From Marchantia polymorpha subsp. ruderalis (Eukaryota; Streptophyta; Marchantiopsida; Marchantiales; Marchantiaceae): 64,000 nucleotides of DNA. The first letter of the stretch is position 1. Each line of letters begins with the position of its first letter. Location of the stretch: NCBI GenBank assembly GCA_037833965.1, contig AP031357.1:10684001-10748000 (forward strand), given 5' to 3'. The translations under genes were made by a program, and so were the position numbers. Shown piece by piece: positions 11,801 to 24,781 of this stretch. The notes beneath the pieces were generated by a model. It searched no databases. It was not told the DNA's origin and saw nothing but the letters and a program-made list of their open reading frames with translations.

Positions 11801-14291
11801 CTCTCGTTGTAGTGTGCCATTGGTGTAAAAACGAGGCAGGCGAGAACGAACTGCGTGAAATTTGAAGGAGGAAGACGGGAAACTCCAGAGAGTGCTGACT
11901 TCTCTGGCAAGGAAGAGCAGCACTCACATACTAGCTCTAGCTGAGCTGAGCTGAGTCTAGCAAAGCCCAACAAGCGAGTACGGATGGCACCTCCATGGAC
12001 ATACAGTACAGATCCGTCCTTGGCCACCGACCGAGCTTTTGATCAGTAGAGTTGTGGTTCATACGTACTCAGTACATAAGAATACGCATGTAGAGAGTTA
12101 CAAACGGGCTGCCTCACATGTTCAGAGTACTGTTACAGTAATGGTTAGTTGTTCGCTTCTGCGAATTCTTGTGATTCCGTTAAAAGGTGCATACTGTATA
12201 CGTACAAGGTGTGTTAAACTGGTCCTTTTGGTCGTTTACCGAAACTAGTTTGAGCTGCGCACCAACTTCGTGTTTATCACCATAAGTGCAGCTTGTGAAG
12301 ACAGCCTCTATCGTCCTTACTTTTGATGCAACGTGAGAATTAAACACCCCAACGCTCATCTCATCGGAAAAACATCGAGGAAGTATCCTCATTCCGAAAC
12401 TCTCATTTCTCATCAGGTCTCATGTCAAAAGTTAGCGCGATTAGGAAGTGCATTTCTCACATCTTCGAAGGCAACGTGAATTCCGATCGTGTAAATTCGT
12501 CAGGATTCTAACTCAGAGAACACAGTGGAGCTGATGCTGGGACTCACAATCAGAGAACCAATCACAATGATGTATGTCACTGTGTCGAGTGCCGTCTTTA
12601 CGGTATTCACAGAAACATACGTACTCTGTAGCCTAGTAAACGTGTTCTGACTACTGCAGTAGAAGTCAGTTCAGACCACAGTCCAGAAGCCAGGGTCAAA
12701 CCGCCAAACCGTTCTGAAGACTTGCTGCCTCTTGTCGAAGAAACTCACACGAAGCACTCCCTAGAGCTCGTGATGCAGAGATTGACCTGACACAGTTTGC
12801 GCATCAGTCGACCAGCGAGAGAGAGATCAGAACCTTCGACCATGGCAGCGGCAGTGGTAGAGTCCCTACTGCTGGAAATCTTTTTTCCAACTCTTCGTCG
12901 TGCATGGCATGCTCCGACGTTCTCCAGATTGGAGGCTCTGACAGAGGGCGAGGTGGCGGCAGATGAAGAGTAAAGAAAGTGAAATTTCCTGATGGCCTAA
13001 AGTAACTGGTCACTGGTGGGTCCGTCGGTGGCGAGTCTCGCTTCTGTCCCAGGTCGAAAGTTCATCTCGGCCCAGGGGAAAGAAGTTTGGCCTACAAGCA
13101 GATGAACGTAGGATTACGTAGGAATCCCATGCTGCATGCATGAGGGACGAAGGCCGAGCGCCCGGATGATACTCCGGGGTCGAAGGAAGGCTCTTCTCAA
13201 GCTCAACGCCGGTGCCGATCATGGTACCAGGCTCTCGGTCGGTCAGAGGCTCAGTAACACAGAGAATCCTGATCGTATGAATCAATTGCCGTCGTCATGC
13301 ACCCCGTGCGAGCAACAGCTCGGCTTGGCTTCTGAGAGAGCTTCAGACTTGGCACACGACATTTGGTTTGCGCCTGGCGGCAGCTACGGACGGCCCCAGC
13401 GAAAGGCAGAGACTCCTAAGCGAGAGAGGCACACAAGAGCCTCGGCCAGGATTACAGTAAAGACCATCAGCGTCCGTCTGACCATGACTGACCTGCCTCG
13501 CCCTGAGCAGAGCTGACCGGCCACTGTGGCACAGCAACATCATTGAATGCTACGTTGCATACTCTCTCGATGGGGCATCATAATTTCCGTGCCTGTGCAT
13601 GGCTGCCAATGCTGCCAATGCTGCTGGAGTGCTGAGTCGGACGATGCTGCTGCAAGAATATGTACGAACGCTAGCTCGACCTTCTAATTCCATAACATCA
13701 GAGTTTGTCTCGACCGCAGTCATAACTTCCGTCGCACTTTGAAGCCAAAAGGCGACCAAATAAGAGGACTGAATTCCGGAGGTCCATCCTGTCTCATCGA
13801 GTACTCACAACACGAGCTGCACAACTCGATGCTTATATTATGATGCTGCAGCAACTCGTCGGTTGCTCGCACCCCAAGTTTGTTGGGGCCTTTTCTCGGT
13901 GCCTCCTGGTGCTCGCGCTCCCACCGCAGTGCTGCTCGATGCGGTGAAACATTGCGCGGGACTGAGAACAGAAGGGAAGAGCAGCAGACTAGAGAACGGA
14001 AAGGAAGCGACGAGCAAGAGCGAGACGGGAGGCAGGGATCAACCTCGGGTCCAGGCATTAAGCGATCGAGGACTCTGTCACAGAACGCGCCAGCTGATCA
14101 TCTCGTGGAGAAGAGAGGTGAGGAGAGGAGCAGAGAGCAGCAAGGAGGTCGGTGGCCTCCCTAAGCTGACCGGTCGAACATGCGACACTCCTGCACATCA
14201 GCAGCTCGAGTACAGGAGCTGACAGTGTAGGTGCAGACGGATAAGAGGCTGCTCGACCAGTCAGAAGTTTCACCGCCACTTCCAATTCACG
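5891..14291. other. Intergenic region without a recognised gene
   Basis: About 8.4 kb of moderate base composition. Every frame is short (at most about 150 codons, for example 11481-11927 minus), frames on the two strands overlap freely, and none resembles a known family. No tRNA, LTR pair or long repeat was seen. The part nearest the peroxidase gene (about 12.8-14.3 kb) is richer in GC and in short GAGA/CTCT tracts. An isolated TATATTA near 13830 is the only TATA-like site I noted upstream of peroxidase 1, about 460 bp before its ATG. Confidence 0.5.
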
Positions 14292-17111
14292 ATGTACTTC
14301 GCGTGCAGAGCTGCCAGGCTCATGGGACTTGCCACAATTGTCTTGGCACTGCTACTGCTTCTGCCCGAGAGCTGGACAAGGGGAGCAGCAGCTCAACCCA
14401 CAGGAGGCTTGCGGGAAGGATTCTACAGCCAGAGCTGTCCTCAGGCAGAGTTCATCGCCCGTCAGACTTTGCAGGCCAATCTGTTTCTCGATCTCACCGC
14501 TCCAGCTGCACTCCTCCGGCTCGTTTTCCACGATTGCCAAGTCCAGGTTTACTCCTCTGCTTCGATCACCCGAGAGCAGTTCTCTGAGAGTCTGGTCCGT
14601 CATACTTGCTTGTCAATGGGATCAATCGATACATGGGAATTAGCGACTCCAATCCCTGACCCTCGGTGCTAGACGTACCGAAAGCCGTGCATATTCTCGC
14701 TGCATGAAGTGCATGCAAATTACAATCATCCATCCTCTGCCATTTTGCTTTCGTGTTCTTCGGTCACCTGTCTTACTCACAGACCACTCGCAAGTTCGCA
14801 AGCTCCCCAGAAAGGTGTCGATAATACCGTCGACACCATCAAGCGACAGCAGTCGAGCTCGAAGTTCGCTGCTTACAGTCGCAGAAGATTGACCGGAGTT
14901 GACTGACCTGACCTGACTTGGCCGTTGGCCTGATTCCTCGGGCCCACCAGTTTTGGTCCAACTGCGACTTTCTTTCGGCGCAATGGCCATGCACGAGAGT
15001 ACGTGCAGCCGACAGTCCTCATGACAGTTCTCAGATAATGATAGAGAACTCCTTCAGATTCCTCTTCTCGTTCGAGCAACCAAGTGCCCGACTGAGTCCG
15101 CGTCCTCGTGAGGCTACCCAGACAGAGCTTACGTCCGTCTCGGCAAGAACACAATCTCGTTTTGTCCTCGTGATTATAGAATTACTCTTCTCGTGCACCC
15201 AGTCAGATATTTCGTGTGTGTGTGCGCCACATTGGAGCTCTGAGACAATTCTCGACAGGGAGTAGATTCCTCTCATGGACTGGTCAGTACAGCTGCAGGT
15301 GCTCCGGATTCGAGTTTAGGTACAAGGTCACAACGGAGGTATGGTGTGGTATTCCTCACATATCGGAATCTACGTGAAAGCTGATGAGAGTGTCCCCTGT
15401 TTTGCTTTTGTTTCAGGGATGTGATGGTTCGGTTCTTCTTCAATCAGACTTCTCCGGATCCATCAAGTCAGAGTTGTTGTCCGACAGGAGCTTCGGGATT
15501 CGTCGCTTGGACTTCATTGACAGGATCAAAGGCTCTCTGGAGGTGGCATGCCCCAACACCGTTTCTTGCGCGGACATTATTGTTATGGCAGGCAGAGATG
15601 CTGTGGCTCTGGTAAGCAAAATATTGAACAAGTAGATGAATTTCGAGTTCTGTGAACTGCATTGGTTGCTCATGACATGTCTCTGAAATGAAGGCCACCG
15701 GACTAATTGGTGTGGGACAACTAGTGGGAGAATAATCAGAAGGAATCGACTACCTTCAGGTAGTCGAAAGCCTCAATTTGATGCAGCCTGAGAGGCTGAA
15801 ACATAAACTTTCTTCAGTTTCTAGATTGAGACATTGAGAGTCCTCAGCGTCAATTTGTATTGCCTTCTCAGTTACAAAGATAGCAGCGCATGCCAACAGA
15901 TGCTGCGAGTGTCTTTCCATTCTTAAGTCGCATGCCATGTCTCCTCCTGCAATTCAGACCTCTCATTACTCCAGACAGAGAAAGACATTTTAGGCCTGTA
16001 GTGTAAGAGTCACAGCAGGTCTGAGCACAAGGGCTTCGTTCTTTCTGATAGATGTGTAAGTACGGGCCGAAGAATTTCAATCTCGTTCTCTAAATTTGGT
16101 CGTTGAGTTCAGTCTGGAGGGCCCTTCATGCAAGTCCTACTCGGCAGGAGAGACGGATTCACCGCCAACAACTTTCGAGCTGATTCAGAACTACCAGCTG
16201 CTACTATCAACGTGGACGGGCTAATCAATGTCTTCGGGCCCAAAGGACTGACCCTCGAGGAGAGTGTTGCACTCATAGGAGGTAAGGCTTCAGCATGTGT
16301 TGTGCAAAGCCCACGTCCAGGTGATGCATACTGGACGTGGATAACACAGACCTGGTCGATGCATGAGAAGACTCCACGCTTTTGGTCTCCGTAATTTAAT
16401 GACTGCCTGCTTGCCGTAGAAGCGATTCCTGGCTCAAAGATTTTCGTAAGCTTCAAGGATGGAGCTGATTTCTCTGCCCAGCAAAATCTAAGGGTCTGTC
16501 TTTCCGTTGCAGGTGGTCATACTCTGGGTGTAGGACACTGCGTTAGCTTCATCGAGCGGTTGTATCCGCAAGTCGATCCGGCCATCAATCCATTCATGGC
16601 TGGTACCTTGAGGCTCCTGTGTCCAAATCCCACCTTCTTCAACAACATAACCTTCTCGGCCAATGATCTCACGAATGTCCTGTTCGACAATCAGTACTTC
16701 AGAGATTTGACCATAGGCCGAGGTCTTCTGACGATCGACAATGAAATATCCAGAGATCCGAGGACGTCAGGGATGGTGAGGTATTTTGCCAGCAATCAAG
16801 GTTACTTCTTCCAACAGTTTTCCTCCGCGTACAGGAAGCTCACCCAACATCAGGTGCTGACAGATGGCGCAGGGGAAATCAGAAGAAACTGCCACTTTGT
16901 GAACGCAATCCCTCAACAACCTCCTCCATTCCCGTTCCAAGCTCCTCCATTCCCGTTCAAGCCTCCTACATTCCCGTTCCATCCCAGCGATACGACTCCT
17001 GCGTCAAACTTCAACACAGACCCAACGATACCAACTGACCCAGCTACTACTGACACACCTTCTACAGCTACCACTGATATACCTTCTACCGATGCGATCG
17101 CTCCACCATAA
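14292..17111 (+). CDS. Secreted class III peroxidase 1 (4 exons, 405 aa)
   Basis: Exons 14292-14546, 15417-15611, 16113-16281 and 16513-17111 join to 1218 bp with GT-AG introns in phases 0, 0 and 1. The product is a haem peroxidase (EC 1.11.1.7) acting in the wall or apoplast on H2O2 and phenolics. A signal peptide covers about residues 1-34 (hydrophobic core LATIVLALLLLLP). Distal site: Arg76, His80 in RLVFHDCQVQ. Ca-binding GCDGS is at 86-90, CPNTVSCADI at 130-139, and the proximal His209 lies in GGHTLGVGHC. Eight Cys (49, 82, 87, 130, 136, 216, 243, 333) match the four conserved disulfides. The normal domain ends about residue 337. A further 68 residues form an unusual tail: three PPFPF/PTFPF units, then a Thr/Pro/Asp-rich stretch. 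Gln replaces the usual Phe after HDC. Very confident as to family; physiological substrate unknown. Confidence 0.93.
16919..16983 (+). repeat. Coding minisatellite encoding PPFPF repeats
   Basis: Three imperfect copies of a roughly 20-bp unit containing CTCCTCCATTCCCGTTC follow each other inside the last exon of peroxidase 1. They encode PPFPFQA, PPFPFK and PTFPFH (about residues 343-362). Repeat-number change here would alter only the tail. Confidence 0.8.
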
Positions 17112-18668
17112 GCATGACTATAATCTTACCTACCATGGCCTCCTTGTGCAATGTAGAATTCTCCCTCGACGCTTTGGCCCTCTTCACAGTCAAATCTTTC
17201 TCCGTCCCCTGCTCCTTCTCTTTTACCACCTTCTTCAAATCAGAATTACTGTAATGCTGATTCGCCGAGCACTCAAGTGCTCCTGTTAAGGACCTGACGT
17301 GTTTCGCCTCTGTAAAAAAATTTGTAGTTGCCATATGACGGCCGGCAACTCTCAGCAGTTACAAGGTGCTGTCACTACAGTGGCAGGGGGGTTCTGTTCC
17401 GCAGGGCCGACTCACTGTCCGGTGCTCAGAACCTCTGATGAAAAATATGTGTACATGCTCATTATACTGAGAACAGTTTTCACCCAAAGGTTGTGTACAA
17501 GGTTTTACATGGTCTTGATTTCTGTGCGAGTCAAACGGACGATCTCTCTAGAAAGCGTACACATCGCCCTTTGTACTGATGATCTGTCATTGTTGTGGAA
17601 ATCTGAATGTTCTTCCATGGGTTTGTTAAGAAAGCACACACACTGGGACTTCAGCTATTGCTTAGAACTTTAGTTGTATCTCTGGATCATGGAAGGCACG
17701 CCATGTTGTTCTGCGAGTTCATCGCCCAATGAATTATTCACGTTCCTCCAGAACCGCCTCTTCTGTAGACTGCGAAGTCGACAAACTTGGTACGTTTGCT
17801 GCTGTAAATTATAGATTTACTCATAGCAAGACGTCACAGCCATGGAGGACTTCTGCTCCCAGCCATACTTTTTTCTGTGCAATCGGGCAAAGCAACGGAT
17901 TTATCACTCTAAAAGACCACGTGTTTTCGCGAGATATTTAGTGCACAAGGCTCAGGTCGATTTCGTCAAATATTTTTCTCTCTGTTACGTGTACATGCGT
18001 GTTTCTTGCTCTGAACTCTGCAGGACAATTTTTCTTTACCAACATAATTTGAGCTCGGTGTAAACACTGTGATCCCAGCGGGCTTGCAGCCGCTCGGCAA
18101 GAAGTAGGTGTTTTGTTGGAGGCTGGTTACATTTCTCAGAGGATGCCCGACGTGTGATAGTTTGGTGAAGACGGCCGGGTCTGCAGGCGTTCATGAATGT
18201 CTGCAAAAGGCTTCACGCCATAACATGCCTGAAGGGGCAGGAAAAATGAAACCTGTGATGGATCAGCGTTTCTCTGCGGTGACAGAGGAGCTTGCGTTTC
18301 GTCTAATAATTACCTATATGTGCATCGTGTGCATTTGTACATCTTTCACAATGTGGTCCACGAAAGAACGCTGTGACTAGATCAGATGCCGACGTGAGTT
18401 CCGCATCGTCAGTTGCATTTATTGTCTTCAACAAGATTCCGTTACCAAGAGCTTGTACTGGAATTTACACCCACAGTCGATCATCTGTCGTACTTGATCC
18501 CCATTGTCGAAGCCTCCTCTTGACAGATAACAGGAATGTGATGCATTTCCCTCCAGGCACGCATTCTTCCAATGCTGTAACTCGTTTCACGTTCCTGAGT
18601 TACCTGTCCTCAGAAAAGGAGTATAATCAGCAGGAAAAATTTGCGAATCTTTGTAACATGTTGAAATA
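17112..18668. other. 3' flank of peroxidase 1, no gene recognised
   Basis: No frame here resembles a known protein; the longest is about 124 codons (17299-17673). An AATAAA-type signal is present at 18665 (GAAATAAAC), but it is about 1.5 kb past the stop codon and cannot be linked to the gene. Confidence 0.4.
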
Positions 18669-21300
18669 AACAGTACGATTGTAGCCGAATTTGGTTTTAC
18701 TCTTGTTGCTTGCCCTTCTGTGCTTTCGTTGAGATTACATTTTTAAAGGTTTTAACATCATTCTGGAAGTTTGATCCATCAGTATCATCCCTAGTTGATG
18801 TTTGTATAAAGGAAGTTAGTGTGGAAGTACTAGAACCTTGCAATTGTGATCCTTATACCACACTCACTATTCGATTGAGAAAATAACAACAATGAAAGAT
18901 CATAACACTCTATAAGACATACCCCGCTACTTGAATTTATACCAACTGATAACTTCAATAACTTTTATTAACAGTTCAATAACTTCTCTTTTCAAAGCCA
19001 ACATTAAGAGGTGGGAAAAGTCAATCAAAGAATTGGTGGTTCGCAAGTTTTGATTTTGTTACATGAGGCTTTACTAGGATAAAAGCTTATCACCCAACTA
19101 TCAGTTGCAATTTTGAACCTCGACAGTGGAATATCCATTCATAAACAATGACGGTTGAGGAATACTCAGTCCCTAAGGTAACCTTACCGAATAACCAAAA
19201 CTAATTGTAGATAACTAGTCATTGTAAACTGAGATATGAGAATCTAGTCAAAACAGTCAACAAGTGCTAAAATTCTCGCTCTCATATTAGTCTGCAACAT
19301 TTTTAACTGTATGAAGAAGAAGAAACATTGTCATCTCTCTTACACTCTATTGGTTCTTTTCTCTTGAAAGTGCTTTGATCAACAAATTAAGTTCACTATA
19401 AAAATGAATTTGCTCTATCTTTTTTTGACCATATGTTAGACTTTGTTAGCTCTAGCTCAGTGAAGAAATAACTATGTCAGAATATTTACAGTATTCAATA
19501 TTGATCAAAAAAATATCAAAATAAAAATGTTCTTCAAAATAATATAATCTTTGAATATGAGTCTATCCTTTTATGAAAGATAGACTCATATGCATATTAA
19601 TTTGAAACAGTCGTATACATAGTGTTTTTGTTCACTAATTGGAACATATTGTTACTTAAAATGAATTTACACACAATGCATATTCATGAATTTTGAATTT
19701 GTTTTTGTTTTATTTTGTAATGTTACATATTTATTTTTAAGTAAATTTAAAATAATATAAATTATATTTTAACATTAAGAAAAATATCTATTGAGTTAAA
19801 TATGATATTCCTTGCAATTTTATTTTTCTCTTGAAGTAAATTAAAATTTATTTATTTATTTCATTTTTCCAAAATCACATAGGTAAAAACATATCTCTTG
19901 ATTTTAATATTTCTTCAAATAAAATTTGAAATTAATTTATAGACAGTGAAATTAATCTAAATACTGAATAAAACTTATAAATTATTAAAAAATACTGAAT
20001 ATGTGAAATTATAATTTAAAAGACTAAAGAATAAATTTTACTTCGTTTAAAAATAAAAATTCAATTCAAACTAAATAAAAACATCACAAACCTTACGTCA
20101 AATTTCTTAAAACAAGAATATGTCAAGATTCTTCTTACTTTCATTCATTTTGAAAAGAGTTGTGTGGTATGTTTTGATATGGTGAACAAATTCATGGCCA
20201 AAAACTCCTTCACGTGAAGTTAATCGTTCCTATGCTATATTCTGTCGATTTGAAATTCAATCAATAACTTGGTTCGAATTATCAATTTGTGATTACTTTC
20301 TGGATTATTTTTTCTTTCATAAATATGTATAGTTTAGTCAACTGAATCTAGTAGCTACATACCAATAAAATTTTCATTGTATTGACATGAATTTGTTGTA
20401 AATTTGCAAAATATATTTTTCATTTTTTCATCTTGATTTATTTGTTAGATATTCTTAAATAATCACTGACAGTAAAACTAGAAACACAATGAGTCAAGAC
20501 ACGAAGATGTAAAGTGTATCACCACAATAGTCTACGTCCACGGGGAATTGAGTGAGTGAGAGTGTACTAAATGTTCTGTAATACCCAAACTCTGGGTATA
20601 AATATCCCAGCGCGGTGACGCTCCTAGTTATTTTTAGCTAGGACTTGAGGTTACTCTTAAAATCGTAATTAAAATAAATTGATGAAGGTAATACAAATTA
20701 AAATTTCATGATACTTTCCTACTGAAGCGTTGCAATTTCTATTTTATTAATCAAAACTGTAAAAAAATGTGTATCAATTTTATCTTAAGCTTTTAAAAAA
20801 ACTAATTCATTGCCTTGTTTTTCACTTGTAACTAGCCTTGATAAGATTTCACATAAGGAAAATTGAATACTAAAAAATGTACTTAATAGGTTTCAGCTAG
20901 TTACAAACAAAAGGTTGAATTTAAAAAAAAAAAACTATAATTCATGATTTTAGAAAATCATTGACATATATGCTGAATTTTTCATTTCATGTTTAGAATT
21001 TCGTATAGATGATCTTTCAGCCAATACATCTATATATATCATGCTTCGAAGATAATAATCACATTTTGTCTTACAAAACTATATATCATGTTAGTATTTT
21101 ATCCTAAACATTAGTTTGAAGTTGGTTATATGGGATATCTTCATTTTTCAAAAAAATTTAGACTGAATGGATCCATTTTATTTGTCCGGGAGTATACACT
21201 TTTTATTGAAGAAAGAAAGAGAGAAAATCAAACACCATTTCTGCATTTTTTTGAACTGATTCATTCTGTAGTCAAAGGTAGAAAGATTCATACGGGAGCA
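18669..21300. other. Very AT-rich intergenic block
   Basis: About 2.6 kb are strongly AT-rich, most extreme around 19.5-20.1 kb and 20.7-21.1 kb, with many A/T runs and no frame above 60 codons. No terminal repeats or coding remnants were seen. Base composition differs sharply from the flanking gene regions. It could be an old degraded element or a matrix-attachment type region; neither can be shown. Confidence 0.5.
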
Positions 21301-22043
21301 ACGACTCCTTGAAGAAAAAATTTTCGAACTTCATATAAGAATTCATTGTCCAGCTAAGTTCATTCAACTGGCGTCTCAAGACATTTCTATCAAGTATTTT
21401 GCAAAGTTCGAATGTGCCTCGAATATGAGACATCAAAACCCCACGAGAAAACAAACAAACGGTGAGGCGATGTGAAGTAGAACCATGGTCAAAATCCAAC
21501 TAGAGCCCACTGCATGTCTGGAGAATAATATGTAGTAGCATTTGTTGGACACTAAGCGTACGTTGTTTGGCCGGAATCTGGTATCTGTGAGTGCCGGAAG
21601 GCGCCGCATCTCATCATGAGCATCCGTCCGTTGGAAAGTTGACGTGGGCCTCCGATTGCGCGGCAACATCAATTTTCAAACTTGTCGAGGGCGACTTGCC
21701 ACTTCTTCGGGAAATTCTTCGACACCAGAATCGGTGAACTCTCGTCTCCTGTACGTCAGCTTTCATGCCATGACCCACATGATTCTACAGCTTCGGTACA
21801 GCCATTAGTTCACAGCAGGTGCGATCTGGAAGCGGAGTGTTGGACATTGTCGTCTATCCTCGACTATTCGAGAAGTCACCTTGATGATCGAAGATGCTAT
21901 CAGGCAGTGTGAGAAGAAACGGAGAGAATTGAGCCATACGGAAGGTTGTCCAGATTGGCGTTTGAATTTTTTTATGATTGTGGCGATGGTGCAACAGCGG
22001 TGATTGAAGTCGAAGCTTTGGTATCGTAAACAGGGGCCTTAGT

Positions 22044-23964
22044 ATGGCAGGTAGAGGCAGGGGACGACCTAGAAAAGTAACGACGAGCAAGGTGGTAGGG
22101 GCGCTTGATTCTGCGCCTTCCGCAACAGGGATTCCAGCATGTGCCATCACGCCATCATGTCCGGAGAACACTGAATTCGCTGAGAAGCGATGCCTTGAGC
22201 CCAATGTTGCGAATTCTACAGAGGATATCAATATCGCAGAGAGCAGATCATCTTCACCGGAACTGCCAGTGATTGCCAATGTCACCTCAGCCTCTTTTCC
22301 TCATCCTGCTCGGAAAGGAACACAAATCGCAAATCGCAAGCCCTTGCAGGTCCTGCATCAGAATGGAGCTACATCTGCAGTTTCTTCACATCCAGCAGTG
22401 AAAGCTAGTGACACTTCTGGGGATCAAGAAAGAGAAATTGCGGTACGGCAAATTTGTGATGCTATTGACGAGGAAGGTGGGTAATTCTCTTCCTTTTTGA
22501 AATCTTCAATCTTAATGCGAAGGCCATGTTATCTTTATCCATGTGCTAACCAATTTGATCCCTAGCTAGACTATTAGCCTTTTCTCCCGATGACACGCAG
22601 GATGTATTTTTTATGAAAACCTCTCAAATTGTGCTGTGGGCATGTCCAGTGGCGAACAGGTCTAACTTAATCAGAGCTATCGCATCAACGCAGTTGGCCT
22701 CTATAACATCGCAGTTGAAGCTTCAGCTGTCTAGGCTGCCTGTTCATGTACAGAATATGCCTCTCCTCGAGTTCTTGAAGTCCTGTCCGAATATTGAGTC
22801 CAAAGAAACGGACGATGGTTGGATTCAGCTGAAAAAAGCTTCGCCATGTGCGGTCTTATTGAGAGATAGCAAGAAAAATCTCAGCGAAATTCTCAACAAA
22901 GCAAGGGACAATGCTCCCGAGGAGCCCGGCTCTCAATTCAAAACTCCAGGATTCGGTCCGACGAGAACAACTGGTGAGCATGAACTTTTTTCGGCATTTT
23001 TTATGTCACGTGGCTGAAAGCTTTAGCTACAGGTACTCCAAATTATTTTTCTCCACGTTATTGCACCAAATTTCTGCTTCAGTTGTGCACAAGGACTTTT
23101 TTTCTTGACTTTTTTTTTTTTACTGTTCACTAGGACTGAAACGAGGTCATATGCAATTGTCTTGAATCCAACGTTTCTTTACAGACCACCAGTTTCAGAT
23201 ATTCACAAGTGAAGATCTGAGCTGGCCGGAGTACCATGCTAAGCTGCAAGCCCTGGGACACTTGGGTGGTTTTGGCGTCTCAAGTGAAACCAATCACCAG
23301 CCAGATTCTGCACTTGTTTGTTCCCTCTCCACAGCTCTTTCATTATGAACTTTTTTACAATTTCCTTGACCTAATGTTTCAGTCGATTATTATCATATTC
23401 TGGACCCTCGTCTTCTTCAATCACTTCTTTAGGCGTACATAGACAGTATCATGATACTAGTCTTGGATAGGGAGAGTCAGGTGTGTTCCAAGGTATGGCA
23501 TCCATTGTTGCACAGATCTAGACTCGCGTTGAGAGATGTAGAGTTAAAGATTTGTATCCCTATCCACGTTGGTAAGTTTGATTTTAGAGGACATCTTTCA
23601 TATGGCTCACGAAAGATATGATTTTCCAGAGCTTGAAGACTGGCTTGCTGAGAGGTATGACTCCGAAGACAGTGAGGATCCCAAAAGAAGGAGAAGTGCT
23701 GTTATCTGTCAACGGCTCACCTCTAGGACAATTTGGCCTCACTCCAGGTCCTCACGGGGGTAAGGATGTGAATTTGTTGAGTCAAGACTCTTCAGTATGC
23801 GATTTTTCATTCTATCGATTCTGAACTCTAACATGAACTTTATCTTATTTAAGTCATTAATTGCGTTATTCGAAATTGCTTCCACAGATAAGTTTGCGAG
23901 TGGTATGAAGCCTCGTGGAGCAAGAATAACACGTTCGAGCAAGAAGAGATTGAGAGATTTATAA
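22044..23964 (+). CDS. Borealin-like chromosomal passenger complex protein (5 exons, 392 aa)
   Basis: My model joins 22044-22476, 22566-22973, 23185-23315, 23630-23759 and 23888-23964 (1179 bp, no internal stop, all GT-AG). Residues 1-12 (MAGRGRGRPRKV) form an AT-hook-like basic motif, followed by about 130 disordered residues. The helical segment LKLQLSRLPVHVQNMPLLEFL resembles the Borealin block in which LRLPKALREMNW is followed by DYF. Later come KTPGFGPTRTT and, in exon 4, GEVLLSVNGSPLG, matching the GE...NGSPL motif near the Borealin C-terminus. The end is basic (RSSKKRLRDL). Borealin binds Survivin and INCENP and helps target Aurora B kinase to centromeres. Identity rests on these two motifs and their order; exon 3 and the skipped 23316-23629 stretch are the least certain part. 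An unrelated AT-hook nuclear protein is the alternative. Confidence 0.6.
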
Positions 23965-24042
23965 GGTGTACACTAGTCGTTAAAAAATTCTTGACACTTG
24001 GTTCTTGTTCAGATTGAACGATAAATGAAAAGCAAATATGGT

Positions 24043-24048
24043 AAAAAA
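24043..24048 (-). terminator. RNA polymerase III terminator of tRNA-Leu
   Basis: Six A on the plus strand give a TTTTTT run on the minus strand, about 21 bases past the 3' end of the tRNA gene. Confidence 0.6.
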
Positions 24049-24069
24049 CACTTGCTTCATCAAAAGTGT

Positions 24070-24150
24070 TGTCAACAGTGGGATTCGAACCCACGCCCTT
24101 TCGGACCAGTACCTGAAACTGGCGCCTTAGACCAACTCGGCCATATTGAC
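24070..24150 (-). tRNA. tRNA-Leu (anticodon CAG)
   Basis: The minus strand folds as an 81-nt class II tRNA. Acceptor arms GTCAATA and TGTTGAC pair with one G-U, with A as discriminator. A box: TGGCCGAGTTGG. Anticodon stem CCAGT/ACTGG closes the loop TTCAGGT, giving anticodon CAG, which reads CUG. A short variable arm (GTCCGAAAGGGC) is present, then the T-arm with GGTTCGAATCC as B box. No intron. Leu isoacceptors in plants have this general form. Confidence 0.9.
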
Positions 24151-24433
24151 TTGTTGGTTGACATTGAATCAGGGCAGGACTGTAGATATGTTGTATTGTT
24201 CTCCTGCCTCGCCTCGGTATACTTTAGTACCTGTTCTTCAGAACCATTCTGTCTTTCATATACACCTGCAATGCAGTGCACGCATACCATCTAGCAGGTG
24301 GTAAATCAAGCATGGATGTGACACCCAATAGGGTCTGTGATCCATGGCACATATTGTAAGTTCTCTTACACATCATTGCCCTGCTCTTACCGTTTTCATT
24401 GGCCAATGATTCTGTATGAATGAATGAATGAAT

Positions 24434-24486
24434 GAAATATGAATGAAAACTGACATAATAATTATGTCAGTTTTCATTCATATTTC
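24434..24486. repeat. Perfect palindrome, 26-bp arms
   Basis: Arms 24434-24459 and 24461-24486 are exact reverse complements with a single central base. A short (TGAA)n tract adjoins on the left (about 24416-24434). It could form a cruciform or be a collapsed MITE. Confidence 0.85.
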
Positions 24487-24781
24487 AAGCTGTAGTCAAG
24501 TTGCCTTAACTTCTTCACGGTTCGTTCTACTTCAAAACGCAACAAGTCATGGATCAATTTCGACATACAAGCGAAGCCTTCTTCTTCTTCGTCGCCATCT
24601 TACGAGTGTTGATAGAAGTGTCAAGTTCTAACTCTTGTGTAGCTACATCCGGAATGACCTTTCCATGTGGCGTTGTGCACGACATATCATTCAGAACAAG
24701 ACATTTGACATTACAATTCACAAACTCATACATTACATTCTACAACATATCTACTCTAGAAACATAGTCGTTGGCCATCTA

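Noticed and set aside
13863..14222. Overlapping ORFs just upstream of peroxidase 1
   Set aside because: Arg/Ser-rich, open in several frames at once and without any recognisable motif; consistent with GC-rich leader or promoter DNA.
16767..16982. Minus-strand ORF rich in REWRSLE repeats
   Set aside because: It is the antisense shadow of the PPFPF-coding repeats in peroxidase 1.
23433..23571. Extra exon of the Borealin-like gene between exons 3 and 4
   Set aside because: It has good splice-like borders and is open, but its 139 bp shift the frame. Including it forces the next exon out of the NGSPLG frame and into a stop. Skipping it gives a clean 393-codon frame.
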